Positions 1-13,800 are shown, counted from the first letter of the stretch. The stretch is DNA of 64,000 bases from Diorhabda sublineata (GCF_026230105.1 NC_079475.1:124001-188000); one strand, 5' to 3'. The notes: generated by a model from the letters alone, not told the origin. Numbers and translations are program-made.

Positions 1-539
1 GTTACAAAAATGTTGTGAGGAAACTTTATTAAGGGCAGATTTTTCATTTAAAAAAAGTGCAAAATAGCCCCCTCTAACGGTAATTTTTTTCAAACCTTAA
101 GTGATCATTTCCCTTAAAGGAAAATCTAAAAATACAGAAATATATCTTATTATAAATGTCGGTGATTTAATAAATAACTGTATTTCATAAATCATGTACT
201 TCAGTCGGTTAGCGCCCAAAATACCCTTCGGTCTTGGCGCCTAGTTTACACGTTGTAAAAAGTACATTATTCCTTTAGCGCCCAAATTACATCCGCCCTA
301 TTTTTTAAGATATGAACTGCTTCATCCATTTGCTTTTTCGTATGTACTAACTCTGGTGCAGTTCGCTTTCTGGAGGGAATGGTGGTTTTGGGTCGCAGGG
401 TAATTACGTTCAATGTCATTTTCTTCATCGAGTACCTACATTCTTAAGTACCTACATTTTGGTCAAAGGCTGCTCCAGTCTGAAACAAAATGCTTTTCTG
501 TAATTTTATATTTAATAGTTATTATTGTTTTTTGTATTA
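1..539. other. AT-rich flank, no supported gene
   Basis: No convincing gene is visible. On the minus strand, about 425-275 gives an open frame of some 50 codons (starting MKKMTLNV, with KKQMDEAVHILKN near its end). It could be a remnant of the accessory protein that often accompanies Harbinger transposases, but I cannot assign a family. The rest is AT-rich single-copy-looking sequence. Confidence 0.3.
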
Positions 540-960
540 ATGTTGCTTTTATTATTATTTCAGATGCCTACAACATGTGAAATCACAAGCTCCTATCAAC
601 AGCGGCTCAGAATTTATCAACTATAAACAAGACTTTAACATGATTTTGCTAGCATTAGCTGATAGTGTCTATAATTTCTTATTTACCGATATTGGTACTC
701 ATGGACGTATGAATGATGGTGGGGTTTTTAGTGATAGCCTATTATATCAAAAAATTAATGGATATGATGAAGTTTTTTCGGAATCGATTCCAATGCCTTA
801 TAGAAATATGCCTTTGTCATATGTTTTTGTACTGATGGTGCCTTCGCTTTATCAAAGAGACTAATGAAACCTTATCCTGGTGTACCACCACAATGTGGCT
901 GTAAACAGAGGTTCTTTAATCAGCAACTATCACGCGCACGAGTAGTACCCAATTATACCT
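540..960 (+). pseudogene. PIF/Harbinger transposase relic
   Basis: The frame at 577-864 reads like the central part of a HARBI1-type DDE nuclease: NYKQDFNMILLALADS, then TDIGTHGRMNDGGVFSDS, matching the family pattern of a catalytic Asp followed by G-R-x-x-DGGVF. After a frameshift near 835 the next frame continues with LMKPYPGVPPQCGCKQRFFNQQLSRARV, the stretch that normally precedes the VENAFG motif with the last catalytic acidic residue; that motif is not found. An intron-acceptor-like TTATTTCAG precedes 564. A short later piece, around 1,142-1,190 (ending IRQIRDEFLRYF), resembles the transposase C-terminus. Frameshifted and missing both ends, so inactive. Confidence 0.7.
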
Positions 961-2003
961 AATAGTACCTAACCTATGTTGCTACAACCGGAAAGTCCAA
1001 CAATTATAACTCTTACTTGTATATTCCTACACAACTCCTTAAAGAGAATTAGAGCCTCAAGGAATTTGTAGGTACATACCTGAAGGAATGATAAACCGCG
1101 TTGTCCAAGAGCAACACAACGTTCTAGTGCCACTGGAGCAAATATTATGGCGACCAACAGAAAACTAATAAGACAAATAAGGGACGAATTTTTAAGATAC
1201 TTTTTTTTAAGTAGACAGATCTATCTAGCATGTTTTAATTAAAGTAAATAAAATAACAATTTTTTATTACTTACCACTGTGTTTATTGTAGTAGTGTTTT
1301 TATTATACCTTATGACCGTAGGAAGCTGTCCATAAATTCATAATCAATTGGTTTGCTGGTTTGAAGACCTCGTCTGAGTATGCACCTAAAAGAATACTGT
1401 CTTCTATTTTCTTGGTATAAAGCCTGTACGTGCTCATTAAAGACTCTCTCTATATTTTTTTAATTCAGCTACAGCATATTTGAGGCTTAAACTGACCTGT
1501 CTACGTTGACATGCATCGACAACAGCTTTTCTATTTTTATGGTCTTTGACTGTTGTATTCCATTAAACTGGTTCCGCTTAATAAAGCTCCAAAAACAGTA
1601 AAACGTTTTAATTTGACCATATCCTTCTGGGGTGACATTATTTACTTTGAATAATAATAAAGTTATTACGACGCGCACTCTCCCTTCGCAGACTAAGCAA
1701 GTTAAAACGATTTATAACACTCCAATATGTGGCCGAATACACAAAAATTGGGACAAATTCCCTTTGATGTCTCGTCAAAAAACCGACATAAGACGGCCAA
1801 CTCCCAACGTTCGAGCCAAGGTTGGCGCCAACAGCACCAACACCATAAATCTTGATCTACACATAGGACGAACGTAGTTGGCCAAAAGTAAAACATATTA
1901 TTCCAATTAAAATCAAACAATAGGCTGTCCCTCCCACTCCCACCAATTAGACGTGTTGACGTCACTAGACCACATCCACTCAACGTTCGGACTAAAACTA
2001 CCA
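961..2003. other. non-coding flank with weak coding remnants
   Basis: No intact gene. On the minus strand about 1,460-1,320 one frame reads NEHVQALYQENRRQYSF and is open for about 45 codons, which could be a degenerate transposon ORF; I do not recognise it. The short frames at 1,632-2,004 show no family motif. Confidence 0.3.
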
Positions 2004-2103
2004 TTATTTTAGTAGTGCCCGTGCTTCCGAATGGTGAAGAAGTGCATACGATGAGAAATCAAAGGTTGTACAGGAGTGTATTGGTAGTTTGAAATATGTG
2101 AGT
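2004..2103 (+). repeat. diverged promoter/first-exon module, copy 1
   Basis: A segment starting TTTTAGTAGTGCC (2,007) and ending at a good 5' splice site GTGAGT (2,098-2,103). It shares the start motif, the GTGAAGA-type core and the splice site with copies near 3,840, 5,900 and 10,800. There is no conserved reading frame, so if it is an exon it is probably non-coding. The relation is judged by eye. Confidence 0.4.
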
Positions 2104-3583
2104 TTTATATTTTTATTTTCCATTCATATTTTATTTTTAATGTAAATAGAAGCAGTTTTGCTTAATTTATATAATTACGGGAAAGAGGAAATTATCTTTT
2201 CTAACAGTCTCTTAACAATATTAATAATAACTAATATATAATTGAGTCAATATTTTTTAATGTATCTATTGTAAAATATATTAGGTTTTAATTTTCATTT
2301 AATTAGTATTGCAAACACCTATTTCAATATACCTTCACAAATATATCGTCGAGAATAATGTATCTTATTATCAAATATCAACATTTTATGAAAATATTTT
2401 TGACGTTATTATCTAATCAAATTCTGACATAGAAAACTTCAATACCTAATTTATTATACGAGTGATTATTTCGTTCATCTTAACAGTCTCAGACATTTCA
2501 ACAAAACCATATTATACGAGGTATTATGAAAAAATTCATCGATAATTGGTGTATTTTTATTTTAATAAGAATGTTATATTTTATTAACTTACTTTAATAC
2601 TATTGTGTGTTTGATACTTTTTAGGTATTTTTTTCTGTATTTGTTTTAAAGTTGTCCTCCTGGAAGTTTTGTTCTTAAAAATAATACTATCTACTTTCTA
2701 TAACCATTAGTAGGTAATTGAAATATGTTGAGTTTTTGTGATGTATTTTGATTTGTTCGAATGGTTTGTTCTATTTATATTCAGCAATGTTTTTCCAAAG
2801 ACTTTATCTTTGTCAGCTAACTGCTTACCGTCTATGTGAGGGGGACATTATATACTTAACTTAATTGTTCGATTTGTTGTGCTACTTCTATATACATGTC
2901 AATAATTCCAATCAGAACCGATTGTATATCCTGCTTTTGTACTACTTTTTACGTTAGTAGAAACACATTAGAAATTTTCTTAGAGCATTCCAACCAATTA
3001 GGTGTATCATTACTTATTTTCAAATAGCAAATACCTAGTGAAGCACGAAACTTTCTTCAAAGGTAATCAAACACAATCACGATGATGAATAAACTAAAGC
3101 GTAGCCAAAAGGTAATAGGTTTCAACTTGACATTTACTCGTTTAGCATAGCGGAGAAAACGCTTAAACTGAAACAATTCCTAGAAACAGTTATTACCATT
3201 TTCGGGTTGAAGTTACCCCTTCACACTTTTAATTGAAATGATCCTTCAAAATTCAAATAAAAACTAAAACACTGCAATTATTCAAAAATAGTATGTTTGT
3301 TACAAACTAAAGTGTTTATTTTATATTTTAATAACTATTTTTCAAACGTATAATTTTATTCAATGATTAAAAAGTGGTATTATTTTTATTATTTGAATTT
3401 TATTCCAACTGCTCTCACTAGATATTTATTTGACTATTGCAATTCCATTAATGCGTCCTGTTTTTAAACTGAATTGTCCTGGTTTGTTAAATTTGAGGCT
3501 GACAACCCTATTATAGTATAATAGTAATATCTTCAAATATTAAATAAGTCATAGCAAAAACCATTCCGATATTGAAGTTGTAG
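2104..3583. other. AT-rich non-coding stretch
   Basis: No open frame with a recognisable family, no RNA gene and no clear repeat seen. It may be intron or spacer following the module at 2,004-2,103. Confidence 0.4.
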
Positions 3584-3909
3584 ATGGCTTTGTTTTTGTA
3601 TCTTCGGCATCTCTTTGTTATATATTATAGTTGGAAAAGATTAGAAATAAGACACAAATTTCAAATAAAAAGTTGTTTACAAATTCCAATTCCAAGTATT
3701 GGTCTGCTGTGCAAAAAAGTTCTGTCTCCTCTCATTAACAAGTCTCAAAATTTTTTGTTCGTGTACATCATAGGTGCCGAATCCGAACTGTTACGAAATT
3801 TTCCGATTCGACTGAGTGGAAGGACACATATTTTAGTAGTGCCAATGTTCTTCATTATTGAAGATGTGTGAGATGTATAGAGTAATTGTGGTTATAATTT
3901 TACGTAAGT
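3584..3909 (+). repeat. diverged promoter/first-exon module, copy 2
   Basis: About 250 bp of upstream sequence resembling copy 3 (the ATCTCTTTGTTA and AAGTTGTTTAC blocks), the start motif TTTTAGTAGTGCC (3,831), then about 70 nt to a 5' splice site GTAAGT (3,904-3,909). The 95-codon frame at 3,584-3,871 lies in this module, but it is not conserved in the other copies and I do not call it a gene. Confidence 0.45.
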
Positions 3910-4177
3910 TTCAACAAATCTTTTTAATATTAATATTTGTTATTACAATTCTGCTCTGTATTCATAGGAAGAAATAATTGTTGAATATATACCTTTTTTT
4001 CTAAACCTCTTTTTTCTAAATGATATTTAGATGCCAATGAGCCTATGATAATAAATTAAATAGCAAAGTTGTGGGTTATAAAAAATTCAAATAACTAAGT
4101 TTTTGGTTGTTCATCTATAAAAAAATATTTTTTACGAAATTAGGTGAAAACTTAATTCTGATTTCCTAGATATACTG

Positions 4178-4181
<4 letters not shown>

Positions 4182-4264
<83 letters not shown>
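4182..4264. repeat. (AT)n microsatellite
   Basis: Uninterrupted alternating AT for about 83 nt. Two similar arrays lie at 8,191-8,250 and 10,427-10,478. Confidence 0.95.
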
Positions 4265-4266
<2 letters not shown>

Positions 4267-5635
4267 ATACCGAATAAGCATTTTAATTTTTAATCGAAAA
4301 AAAATTCCACGTCAAAATATCGGCTTTCTCGAAAAAAGTCTGAGAGCTTTTTGTTCTTTGAAATCTTGATTTTTTATTATGTGAAGTATTATGCTTTGTT
4401 GCTATGGTCTTAAGAGTCTTAACATCCCCATGAACCCCTTGCACTAATTGATTCTGAAGTAATCATTTAATCAAATTTAACGAATTTTGTTTCTGGTTTT
4501 ATCCAAATTGATGATTAAGATGGGTGGAAGGAGGATTCGAGGTGGTTGTTCAAATTGTAGAACAACTTCTTTTATTAGCAAATAAGAAAATGTAAATACA
4601 AATTAATAATATTGAAAACTTTGGTATCGATCTATCATTTTGAATAAACATGAATTTCGATTAGATATATCCGAGACATTTGGTGAAAAAACTCATCAAT
4701 TCTTTGTGTACAGCTAAAGCGTTTCTTAAATAATGTATTTAGCAATATATTGTTTATATTGATCTTCCATAACGTGTTATATTATCACGCAAATCTTTAC
4801 TGAGCATCTTTATATTTTGAGTGTATATTTTGGTTTCTGGATCTACGAAATTATAACTGCGATAAACCGCTAAATGCATCCTTCGTTCTGGACACAAATT
4901 ATTATAGCGCAATCAAACATAATTGTTGCACCATTATGTACCCGACGCATGATGATCTCTTAAAGAATTTGTGAAGATCTTGATGGAACTGGCTCGATAA
5001 AGAAATATTTTGACACCGGATCTATCCTTTCAAACACTCATGATCCGACCCTGATGATATTCCCGTCGACCAAGGGTTGCTTCATCAATTTGGACTGTAT
5101 AATTGGCAAATTGACAAATCTTCAATAAAAAATGAAGAAAATTATGATGCTATTATTCGATAATGGAGACATGTGATGTTGAACTATGTTGTATGAAATC
5201 TTTTTCATCTTCTGGAACTTCCAAGTAGAAAATGAAAAACTATGTGAAGTTCTGCTTTCCGCGCCCTATATATATCTTTGTTCAGCATAATTTTCTTTAT
5301 AACATACTGAAATTTTAGCAAAATCTGAAGGGTGTAACTAATCAAGATACCTAATTACTGTTACTTTTAAAAATTATTTTTTAAAAACCCAAGAAAAATC
5401 AATTCACTCGAATTATTTAAATAAAAATATTCACATTTTTTTAATTTAATAAAGTCTGATTAAATTATATTCAATTATCTATGTTATAAATTCAAAATAG
5501 CTAAAATCAATCCTTAATCTTCAATTATCAGTATGCAAATCTTATAACGTATCTTCAATATATGTCTACAAATATTCAAAGGAAGCGAAGTATTGTAAAA
5601 AATTTGTCAATACATATATAAAAGTTGGGAAAGAA
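4265..5635. other. AT-rich non-coding stretch
   Basis: No supported gene. The short AAATTCAAATAA-rich segments are low complexity. The stretch lies between two copies of the promoter/first-exon module. Confidence 0.4.
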
Positions 5636-5986
5636 TTTGTTTTTGTATTGTCGGTATCTCTTTGTTACATGCTGTAGTTAGAAAAGATTAAAAATAAGAC
5701 AAAGGTTTCCAATAAATGGTTGTTTACAAAATCTTATTCTAGGAATTGGTTTTTATGTAAAAACTTTTCAGTTTGGCTCTCATTAAACGTTACATTTTTT
5801 ATTCAACAGACGAATACGATCAATCACGAATTCTTCCGATTCGCTGTACGAACAAACCTCACAAACTTGCTGGGTTAAAGGATGTACGGACCCAGACATT
5901 AGTAGTGCTGATGATTTTGAACGTTAAACATGCGTGGAGGTGTCTGGAGTAGTGATTGTTCGGGATTTATAAATTTTACTGTAAGT
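5636..5986 (+). repeat. diverged promoter/first-exon module, copy 3
   Basis: The upstream block TTTGTTTTTGTATTGTCGG... parallels copy 2. It continues with a TTCGCTGTACGAACA element shared with copies 4 and 5, then the start motif CATTAGTAGTGCTG (5,898) and a 5' splice site GTAAGT at 5,981-5,986. A partial further copy of the upstream block lies at about 6,480-6,590 (GTATCGCCGACAT...AAAAAGTTGTTTAC). Confidence 0.45.
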
Positions 5987-8186
5987 TTGTTTTATTTAAC
6001 GAATGTCCAACTTATTAATATAGATGTTGTTTCAATTTTGCCCGGTACTCATTGAACATATTTTTTTGTTGAATGTCCATAGGTAAAAATTAATATTTTT
6101 TTACGAGTACCCAAATAAGTATAATCCATCAAAAAACTACACTCAAATTATCTATATAATTTTTTTAATTCATTGTGTAATACTTTGTTAGTTATTCATA
6201 TTTATAGTAGTTCTTATATTTTCAATCAATATTCAAATTTAAAAAGCATAAATTGGTTTTTAAAAACTTTATTCAATACAAAAAAACACAGTTTGCAGTT
6301 TCATAAGCGAATTAATTTCTTGAGTGAGTCAACTAACATTCATTGAAAGGTATTTTCAACAATCCTATTTTATAATAGAATAAACACTGACACATGTTTA
6401 TGAAATATTATCTTCTTACGTCTTAATTTCTAGAATAATGTAGATTTTTCTTCATGTAACTGTCCAGATAAAAGTCGTGAAATATTTTTGTATCGCCGAC
6501 ATTTATTTGTACTCATTATATACCTACTGTAGTTTGAAAAAAGATGCCGACTCGAAATAAAAAGTTGTTTACAAATTGGTCAGAGTATAAAATTTATACT
6601 GTAATGTTCTCATTATTTTGACGAATTTCGAAATGTTTATTAGGTATACTAAATCAAATTGATTCCTTAAAACTTCTTAAAGAGGAATTGTTGAAAAAAA
6701 AATATGATTAGCTCGCCATAATCAAGTAGCCATTTTTAAATTTCATTAATAAGATACAGTAATTAACCCCTTATTCAGACGTTCTAAATGATTCAAACAC
6801 TGATTTCAATAAAATTATTAGCGTTTAGAAAGTTAGCATACTAATTAGCATTCGAAATGGGAGTCTAATAGGGCTTAGATGTTTCAGTCGCATCCTCTAA
6901 TACTTAAGGTCTAATGCTAATTTCTAATTTATCGATGGGAGTAGCCGCTATCTACGGCAAAATGTGAACATGTTACGATTAAAATAATAATTTTATATAC
7001 TTATAATTTTGGAAACAAAAACTATAAAAATATCAGAAATAAGATTAAATAAGAATTGAAATTTAACATTTTTAACGCTGAAACATAAGCAGCAGGTGTT
7101 TAAGGGCGGTATTATCTTCTCAAAATGAAATTAAAAAATAATTATTTGACATAGGTATCGTTTTAACGAAAATATTGAAAATAGAATTATATATGCCGAA
7201 TTTTTTTTCTGTCTAAAGAATGTTAAAGGACAAAAAAAATTGTCAAGAGAAATCACAATATCTAAAATATATTAAACATCGCCCTCTATCATTAACGATT
7301 CAAATTCTATCGTTTATTCATCTACCATAAAATTTTGTGGAAACCGAACATAGGAAACACCATGCTGCAATTTGTGCTATATGGTAAATTCGCATCAGCT
7401 ATCGAGCAACCCCCGACTTTCGTCCCTTTTCGGTCCTTTTGTGTACACACTGTTGCAGTGAAAAATATTTTTTTTTTATTAACAATTTCAAATTATTACT
7501 TATTACTAATAGAAAAATCAAGAAAATATATTTTGAACCGGTTCAACGGGAATTAAACTTTATAATAAACATTAGAAGAAAAAAATATAACATTTAAAAA
7601 AAGTAAAGATTTCATACATAAATTTTAATGCCAGCGGTCCCCACGGACCGTACATTGCTCATCCCTGGTATAGTTTATTGCCATACCCAAATGGGCCTGC
7701 GGCTAATGCTAAGAATTTTTATTATACATTTTGTTGTAAACTGGATTTCCCAGATGTTGGTTTCCAGTATTGGTAGATATTTTAAACTTTATTAGTTTAT
7801 TACAGTGATGCTAATAAAAATACCGACAAACGTACCGATTTTCATCTGAAATGTGCATTGCCGAGAAATTCCCATCTTTGTAGTTTTTACACTATCCACC
7901 CTTAGTGTAAGAATTCGAGTATTGTAAAACTATTTTTTTTAATCAGTGTCAAATGCGACGGCACATTTATAGAAAGTGGAAGTTTTAGTTAGTGAATAAG
8001 TTCCACACAAAACTATTGTATGCATATTAAAACCTTTATTACATACAATGTAATAATAAGATTAATAAGTACTACTGTTAACAAAATATTCTATGCACGC
8101 TACCTACAAAGTCAAAGTGTCGATTAAAAAGTGTTAGTGTCAATTTCGCATATTTCTAAGAACCTCTCGCTACAAGATTACGTGCG

Positions 8187-8190
<4 letters not shown>
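5987..8190. other. AT-rich non-coding stretch
   Basis: It contains the partial module near 6,480-6,590. A motif CAGCGGTCCCCACGGACC at 7,632 vaguely resembles a hAT terminal repeat, without a partner that I can find. The frame at 7,335-7,556 has no recognisable motif. Confidence 0.35.

Positions 8191-8250
<60 letters not shown>
8191..8250. repeat. (AT)n microsatellite
   Basis: About 60 nt of alternating AT, just upstream of the hAT transposase relic. Confidence 0.95.
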
Positions 8251-8255
<5 letters not shown>

Positions 8256-8388
8256 AGTTACATTTTCCTATAATCTTTAATGTAATAAACTTAAAATGTA
8301 AGTATATTTCATTTTCATTATTAATAAAAAAATGTCCGTTTTTCTTTCCTATTAAATAATACTATTTATTTTATTGTAATTTCAACAA

Positions 8389-10331
8389 GAGTGAAAAAAG
8401 AAAAAATAGTAGCATCACCGATTTTTTAAAAAAGAAACTAAAAACTGGCAGCGAAGATGAGTCGATGACCCAGGAAAATGCGACATTGAGCCAATATCCA
8501 ACACCAACTGCAACGCTGATCAACTGGAATCTGTTGAACTTGCAACCATAGCATCAACGTCAACAAGTACTTATAATGATAATGGTTTTGACGAAGTCAC
8601 GTGGCTTAATATTTGGAGTGCGGAAAACAGCGCACATTAATTCAGAAAAAAATTTAAGCGGCGAACAGCATCAGCCAATAGAAAATGTAATAGACAATTT
8701 AAATAAGGCGTCTATTAAGAGCACGTCTTTAGTATTTAGAACTGCTTATTATTTAACCAAACACGACCGACCATATTCGGATTATTATAATTTATTGCAA
8801 TTGCAAGAATTAAATGGAACAATTTTGGCACCTGGTTACGGTCCAGATATACCTGCGCAAATATAATTAATCACATGTCCAAAAATATGAAATTTATCAT
8901 TTGTTCAGAAATTATGAAAACAAATGGAAAGATTTCGATTCTCATTGATGAATCTACAGCATTAAGTAAAAAATCTATTCTAATTATATTTTCAAAATTT
9001 GAAATGAATAAAATCATTGAACCACGATTCCTTTTTTTTTGATTTAATAGAATTTTCCGATCAAACAGCATCCACCATTACAGAATATAACTTGGAGAAA
9101 TATGGCTTCGAACGAGAATTATTTGAAACAAAATTTAATTGCATTTACTAGTTAAGAAGCAAGTGTAATGTTAGGAAAAAGGTCAGAGATCCGGCTACAA
9201 AATTATTGAATAAATTTCCAAAAATAATCACGTGGCACTGTTTAAATCATCTCTCTGTTAATGATGCTGTCGCGGAAGTAAATGTTATTAATCATTTTCA
9301 CATATTTATGGATACATTATATACCATTTATCATCAATCTCCTAAAAATCAACGCGAACTAGAATCATGGGCGGAAAATTTGGGAGAAGAAATTAAAAGA
9401 ATAGGACCTGTTTTAGGAATAAGGTCGTAGCTAGTTCATTCAGAACTGTTAATGCAGTTTGGCAAAATTTAAAATCTCTTGCTGAACATTTTCATTAAGC
9501 CGCAACTGATGAAACTCGTTGAAAAACTGATTAGATCATGTCTAAACAATTTATAATTAATTTGGCATTAATCTATGACGGTTTGTATGAACTTTCCATC
9601 TTGTATGAAGCATTACAGAACAGAAGTGTAACGATGATATATGTGGACAAATTAATCCGTCGAACTATTCGCTATTTGGAATCACTAAAAAAAGTTAAAA
9701 AAAGGAAACAAATTCATAGAAGCATCAGAGGCTGTTCAAGTGATGAAATTAGGAACATTAACTTTAACAGATAATAAAAAAAATCTTATTATTAACAGAA
9801 ATCAATTCCTTGTAAGTCTCATTAATAATATGACTAGAAGACTACATACAGAAAATGATTTGATAAGTGAATTTCGAGTACTAGATCCAGCGGAGTGGCC
9901 GGCAGATATTGAAATTGGCTATGGAGAAAATGAAATCCAATCATTATGCACCAGATTTAATTTAACATCACCGATGCAATGTGTCAATGCATTTAGAGAT
10001 TATATTGATACTGGAGGCAAAGTAATTCCTGGAGATGTAGAAATCTTAATTCGATACATAAATAATATTGTACCTTGCAACTCGGCAGGGTGTGAGCTGG
10101 GATTTAGTAATATGAATATTATTTTAAATGAACAAAGAAATTAGGAATATTAATTGAAAATCTAGCAAATCTTTTATTTATAAAAATGAATAGCCCACCG
10201 CAACAATTATTTCAACCAGATGATTACGTAAATGCTTGGTTAAGGTCTCATCGTTAAGCAGATGACAATAAAACAAGGAAAATTCAACCACAAGATCCTG
10301 AACATAATCATCCTATTTGGAATATTTTATA
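8389..10331 (+). pseudogene. hAT-superfamily transposase relic (ZNF862/KIAA1586-like)
   Basis: Several plus-strand frames join into a decayed hAT-type protein. They give, in order: a basic N-terminus with SITDFLKKK (8,389-8,550); VFRTAYYLTKHDRPYSDYYNLLQLQELNG (8,576-8,866); ISILIDESTALSKKS (about 8,930-8,975), the first catalytic Asp region; ITWHCLNHLSVNDAV (9,206-9,430); SFRTVNAVWQNL (about 9,437-9,475); and a C-terminal dimerisation segment with NNIVPCNSAGCELGFSNMN (9,740-10,144) followed by IENLANLLFIKMN and the last stop at 10,331. Stops and frameshifts at about 8,570, 8,866, 9,040, 9,150, 9,430, 9,775 and 10,144 make it non-functional. I found no terminal repeats. A domesticated gene with introns is less likely, because the breaks lack splice signals. 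Confidence 0.75.
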
Positions 10332-10423
10332 AAAACCATCGGTGTTTTCATGTATTGTTGAAAATATTGTTTGAGTATCTACTATAATTTGTTAACTAAT
10401 TTTTATTAAACGTTTCTAAAATA

Positions 10424-10426
<3 letters not shown>

Positions 10427-10478
<52 letters not shown>
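10427..10478. repeat. (AT)n microsatellite
   Basis: About 52 nt of alternating AT immediately after the hAT relic. Confidence 0.95.
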
Positions 10479-10481
<3 letters not shown>

Positions 10482-10529
10482 TTTTGTCTAATTGGCATTT
10501 CTTAAAACGCATATCACTTAGTCCCTTAA

Positions 10530-10879
10530 AAAACCGGCATCATCTTTTCATAAAAACACTTATTATTTCCTTCAGTTGAAAATGGTTAAAAATTGACGCC
10601 AGTTTGAAATAAAAACTTGTTTACGTTCTCAAATTCAAGGCGTTGGTCGGTTGTGTAAAAAAAGTGCCGGTTCATTTAACATTTTTTGTTGAACATGAGT
10701 GTCGAACTTAGACGAACCAAGTTGGTCCGCTGTACGAAAAAACATCGTACCGACCGGCAGGGACGAATCAATGCAATCGTAAATTTATTTTAGACATTCA
10801 GTAGTGCGGGTGCTCTCATGAGACATGGGTTTGTATGTGGTCGGAGCTCTAACAGATGGAGATACCTGATTATGTGAGT
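10530..10879 (+). repeat. diverged promoter/first-exon module, copy 4
   Basis: It has the shared upstream blocks (AAACTTGTTTACG; TGTGTAAAAAAAGTGCCGG; GGTCCGCTGTACGAA), an initiator-like ATTCAGTAGTGCGG (10,797) and a 5' splice site GTGAGT at 10,874-10,879. The sequence after the splice site (TTTTATTTTTAATG) is also similar to that after copy 1. Confidence 0.5.
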
Positions 10880-13800
10880 TTTAATTTTTGAATTTACCAT
10901 TAGAGTTTTATTTTTAATGCGAGTGAATATTGCTTCCAGTAGAAACAATTTTTAACCAATTACTATATTATCATGAATGAAGAAACTGAGAGTTGGCAAT
11001 TTTTTTGGTGTTATTGTGATTTGAAATTCCGGTGGTCAGGTATAGATCAGTCGGTAGTTGAAGTGTCTTGTTTTATTGATAAAATAATACTGAGTAATAA
11101 TAGAAAATGAAAGTTTTCCTATAACAACATTTATTGTATAAACATTTGTTTAATAATTTTAGTTTCATGTGACTTCAACTTTAAAACTATTTAATATGGA
11201 ATTTATATCGCCTTGACAGAATTTTTATTTATTACATTGGGGGAATAACTATATCTATAAATATAGAAATTTAGGAAATTCATTAATAAGTAATATTAGC
11301 GCATCCTATATACTTCTAATCTAATTCTAATGGCCTAAATTATTAAAAAAAAAACTTTTCTGCACACCAAACAATTGCCATAGTACGTTACTTAATGAAT
11401 ACACGGTATATACAGAAAGTTTAGATTTTGTACTACAATTTTTTTAACGTGACTGATTAATATTGATGTTACATCACTAATTAGAAACATCTATTATTTT
11501 CTTAATAATCAATTGTGCCGTTTTATAAATTGAAATGACACAAGGTGCTCTCATTTGATATAACTGAACATTTGATGTTTTAATTTACTCCACTTTTCTA
11601 AACTAAATGGATTAAAACAAATATTTCAAAACAAACAGATCAAGAGGTATATGGGACCTTTTCCAAAGTTTATTCAAATATATAAGTTTGTTCAAGTAAA
11701 TATGTTACATACTGTGAGTTTAAATTGATATTATGAGTGACGTTTGCAGGTAATTCCAAAAATGCCGAAGTTCGTTTGCTGAAAACGGAATTAATACAGA
11801 TGAATCACCCTCTTTACACAATTCATCATACAAATAAAATTAATTTTAGTTACACATTAGGGTTTTATAGTTATTCCAATATCACTCGAAGATTATAAGA
11901 ACTCTTGACGACAATTTTGTTTGACCTACTATAGGCGTAGATACCTCATTTTATAAATTTATTATTTTAATAAATACTTTTAGAAATCTGCGTATCTTAT
12001 GCGAGACAGTATTCGCTAAAAGACAACCGAACCATTATAACTTGAATGGCATTAAACGACGTTATTTTGACAGATGCACTTAATTGTAGTCCTACTTGGA
12101 ACTTGAAAAAACATTATTGTACTTTGTTGATTTGCTACAACTGAATGTTGAATTATAAAACGTAAATAGACGAAAAAAATGTACCTGCCTGGTTTAAACA
12201 TGGTACCAGACGTGAACTGGGACCTTTTTGTAACACATTCGTTTTTTTTTTTATGGAAAACTAAGTGTCAAAGAAGAAACCAAAAGGGGAAAATGAATTT
12301 TTTGCAAATAAAGAAAGAACATTCTAATTCCAAATTATCTTTAAATAATCAGAACATTTAATTGAATTACGAAGGGCTGTAAAGAGGGTGATACCACATA
12401 CTCTTATCTTCTTCTTTATGAACATGTTCAACACAGTTTTTCCAAAGCTCTCGGCGGTATTTTGCTTGAAGTTTCTTTACGAGTTCTACAACCTCTTTAA
12501 CTCAGTTCTGAAAACTGATTACATTTTGGTAATTTTGATTTTACTTGTTTTTCGGTTCTGTGAATGATCCACAGCAACCTTTTTCGAAACTACTCGATCT
12601 TTTTTTAAACATTCTAATATTTTTAAAATAACTTGCTGTGTTTGTATAACTAAATCTTCATTATTGAATTCATACCTGAATTTATTCTCACTACACCGTG
12701 CAATTTTATTGTACTTATTCGCTCATGGTCTAAAGAACGCAATATTTCTATTTATTTAAAGAAATTTATGAATTGAATTAATCTCACCAAGCGGCGCTAC
12801 AGGAATATTTCGACAGCTTTGATCAATAGAAATGCATCTATGTTTACGATTCGATGATTTTATTATTAAACAGTAGAGATGATGAGTCCACGTGGGCTGA
12901 CGGTTTATTAGATGTCAACTGAATTTTATACGGGGAGTTAACATAATTTTTTAATTTCCTATTTATATAATAATTGTTGTTCGTATAACTGTCTTCTGAA
13001 ATTGATATTGGAAAAACTATAAAATTATAAGTTTTTGCAAAAAAATGGGGAAACTGTTGATATTATTGAAACAATTTCCATTGCAAAGCAAAGTTTTGAA
13101 GAAACAAAATATATGCCGGTTCTATATATAAACAATAAAAAAGTATTTCGATTTCTAGATTTTTAAGTCCAACAAATGTAACTAATGATTAGTCTACAAT
13201 TTCAATTTGAAAGAAACAAAAAAGTTTTATTAGTATACTGGTATGGGATAGAAAGTATGTTTTATTTTCAAATTTCACATATATATTTTCGTGAAACTGT
13301 TTCCAAAAAGATTTGTTATGTTGTGATTTAATTTATGTGCGTGGAGTTGCCGTCACATAAAAAATTCTCCTTATTTCTATCCAATCTAGATGTCTGTAAT
13401 GAAAATTGTGGATACCAAGAAAATTCTAAATTTACGATTTACTACAGTTTATGATGTGGTGAGGAATTTCTCTAGTTCTCTATTAAAAAGCATACGTTAT
13501 ATATATGATATAAAATTTAATGAATATAATTTAAAACTCCAAAACAAAAACTTGAATCATAAAAATAATAGGTTCGTTCGTTTCAACAGACTGATCATGC
13601 GCGATATGAAAATAGCGTTCCAACAGCATCAAGTTCAAGTAATGAACAAAAAATTTCACTTTCTAGCAACAAATTGAGCTTGTTCACTTGTTCATTAATT
13701 ATTTTTGAATTTGCGCATGTCAACACATTTTACATCGAATATCGTGCTATATTATGCCGCAAAATATGGAGATATAGATAGAAATATAGTATTTAGTCAA

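Noticed and set aside
7632..7650. hAT terminal inverted repeat
   Set aside because: No matching inverted partner near the hAT relic.
13390..13677. 95-codon plus-strand frame
   Set aside because: No recognisable motif, strongly AT-driven composition and no repeat in the window.
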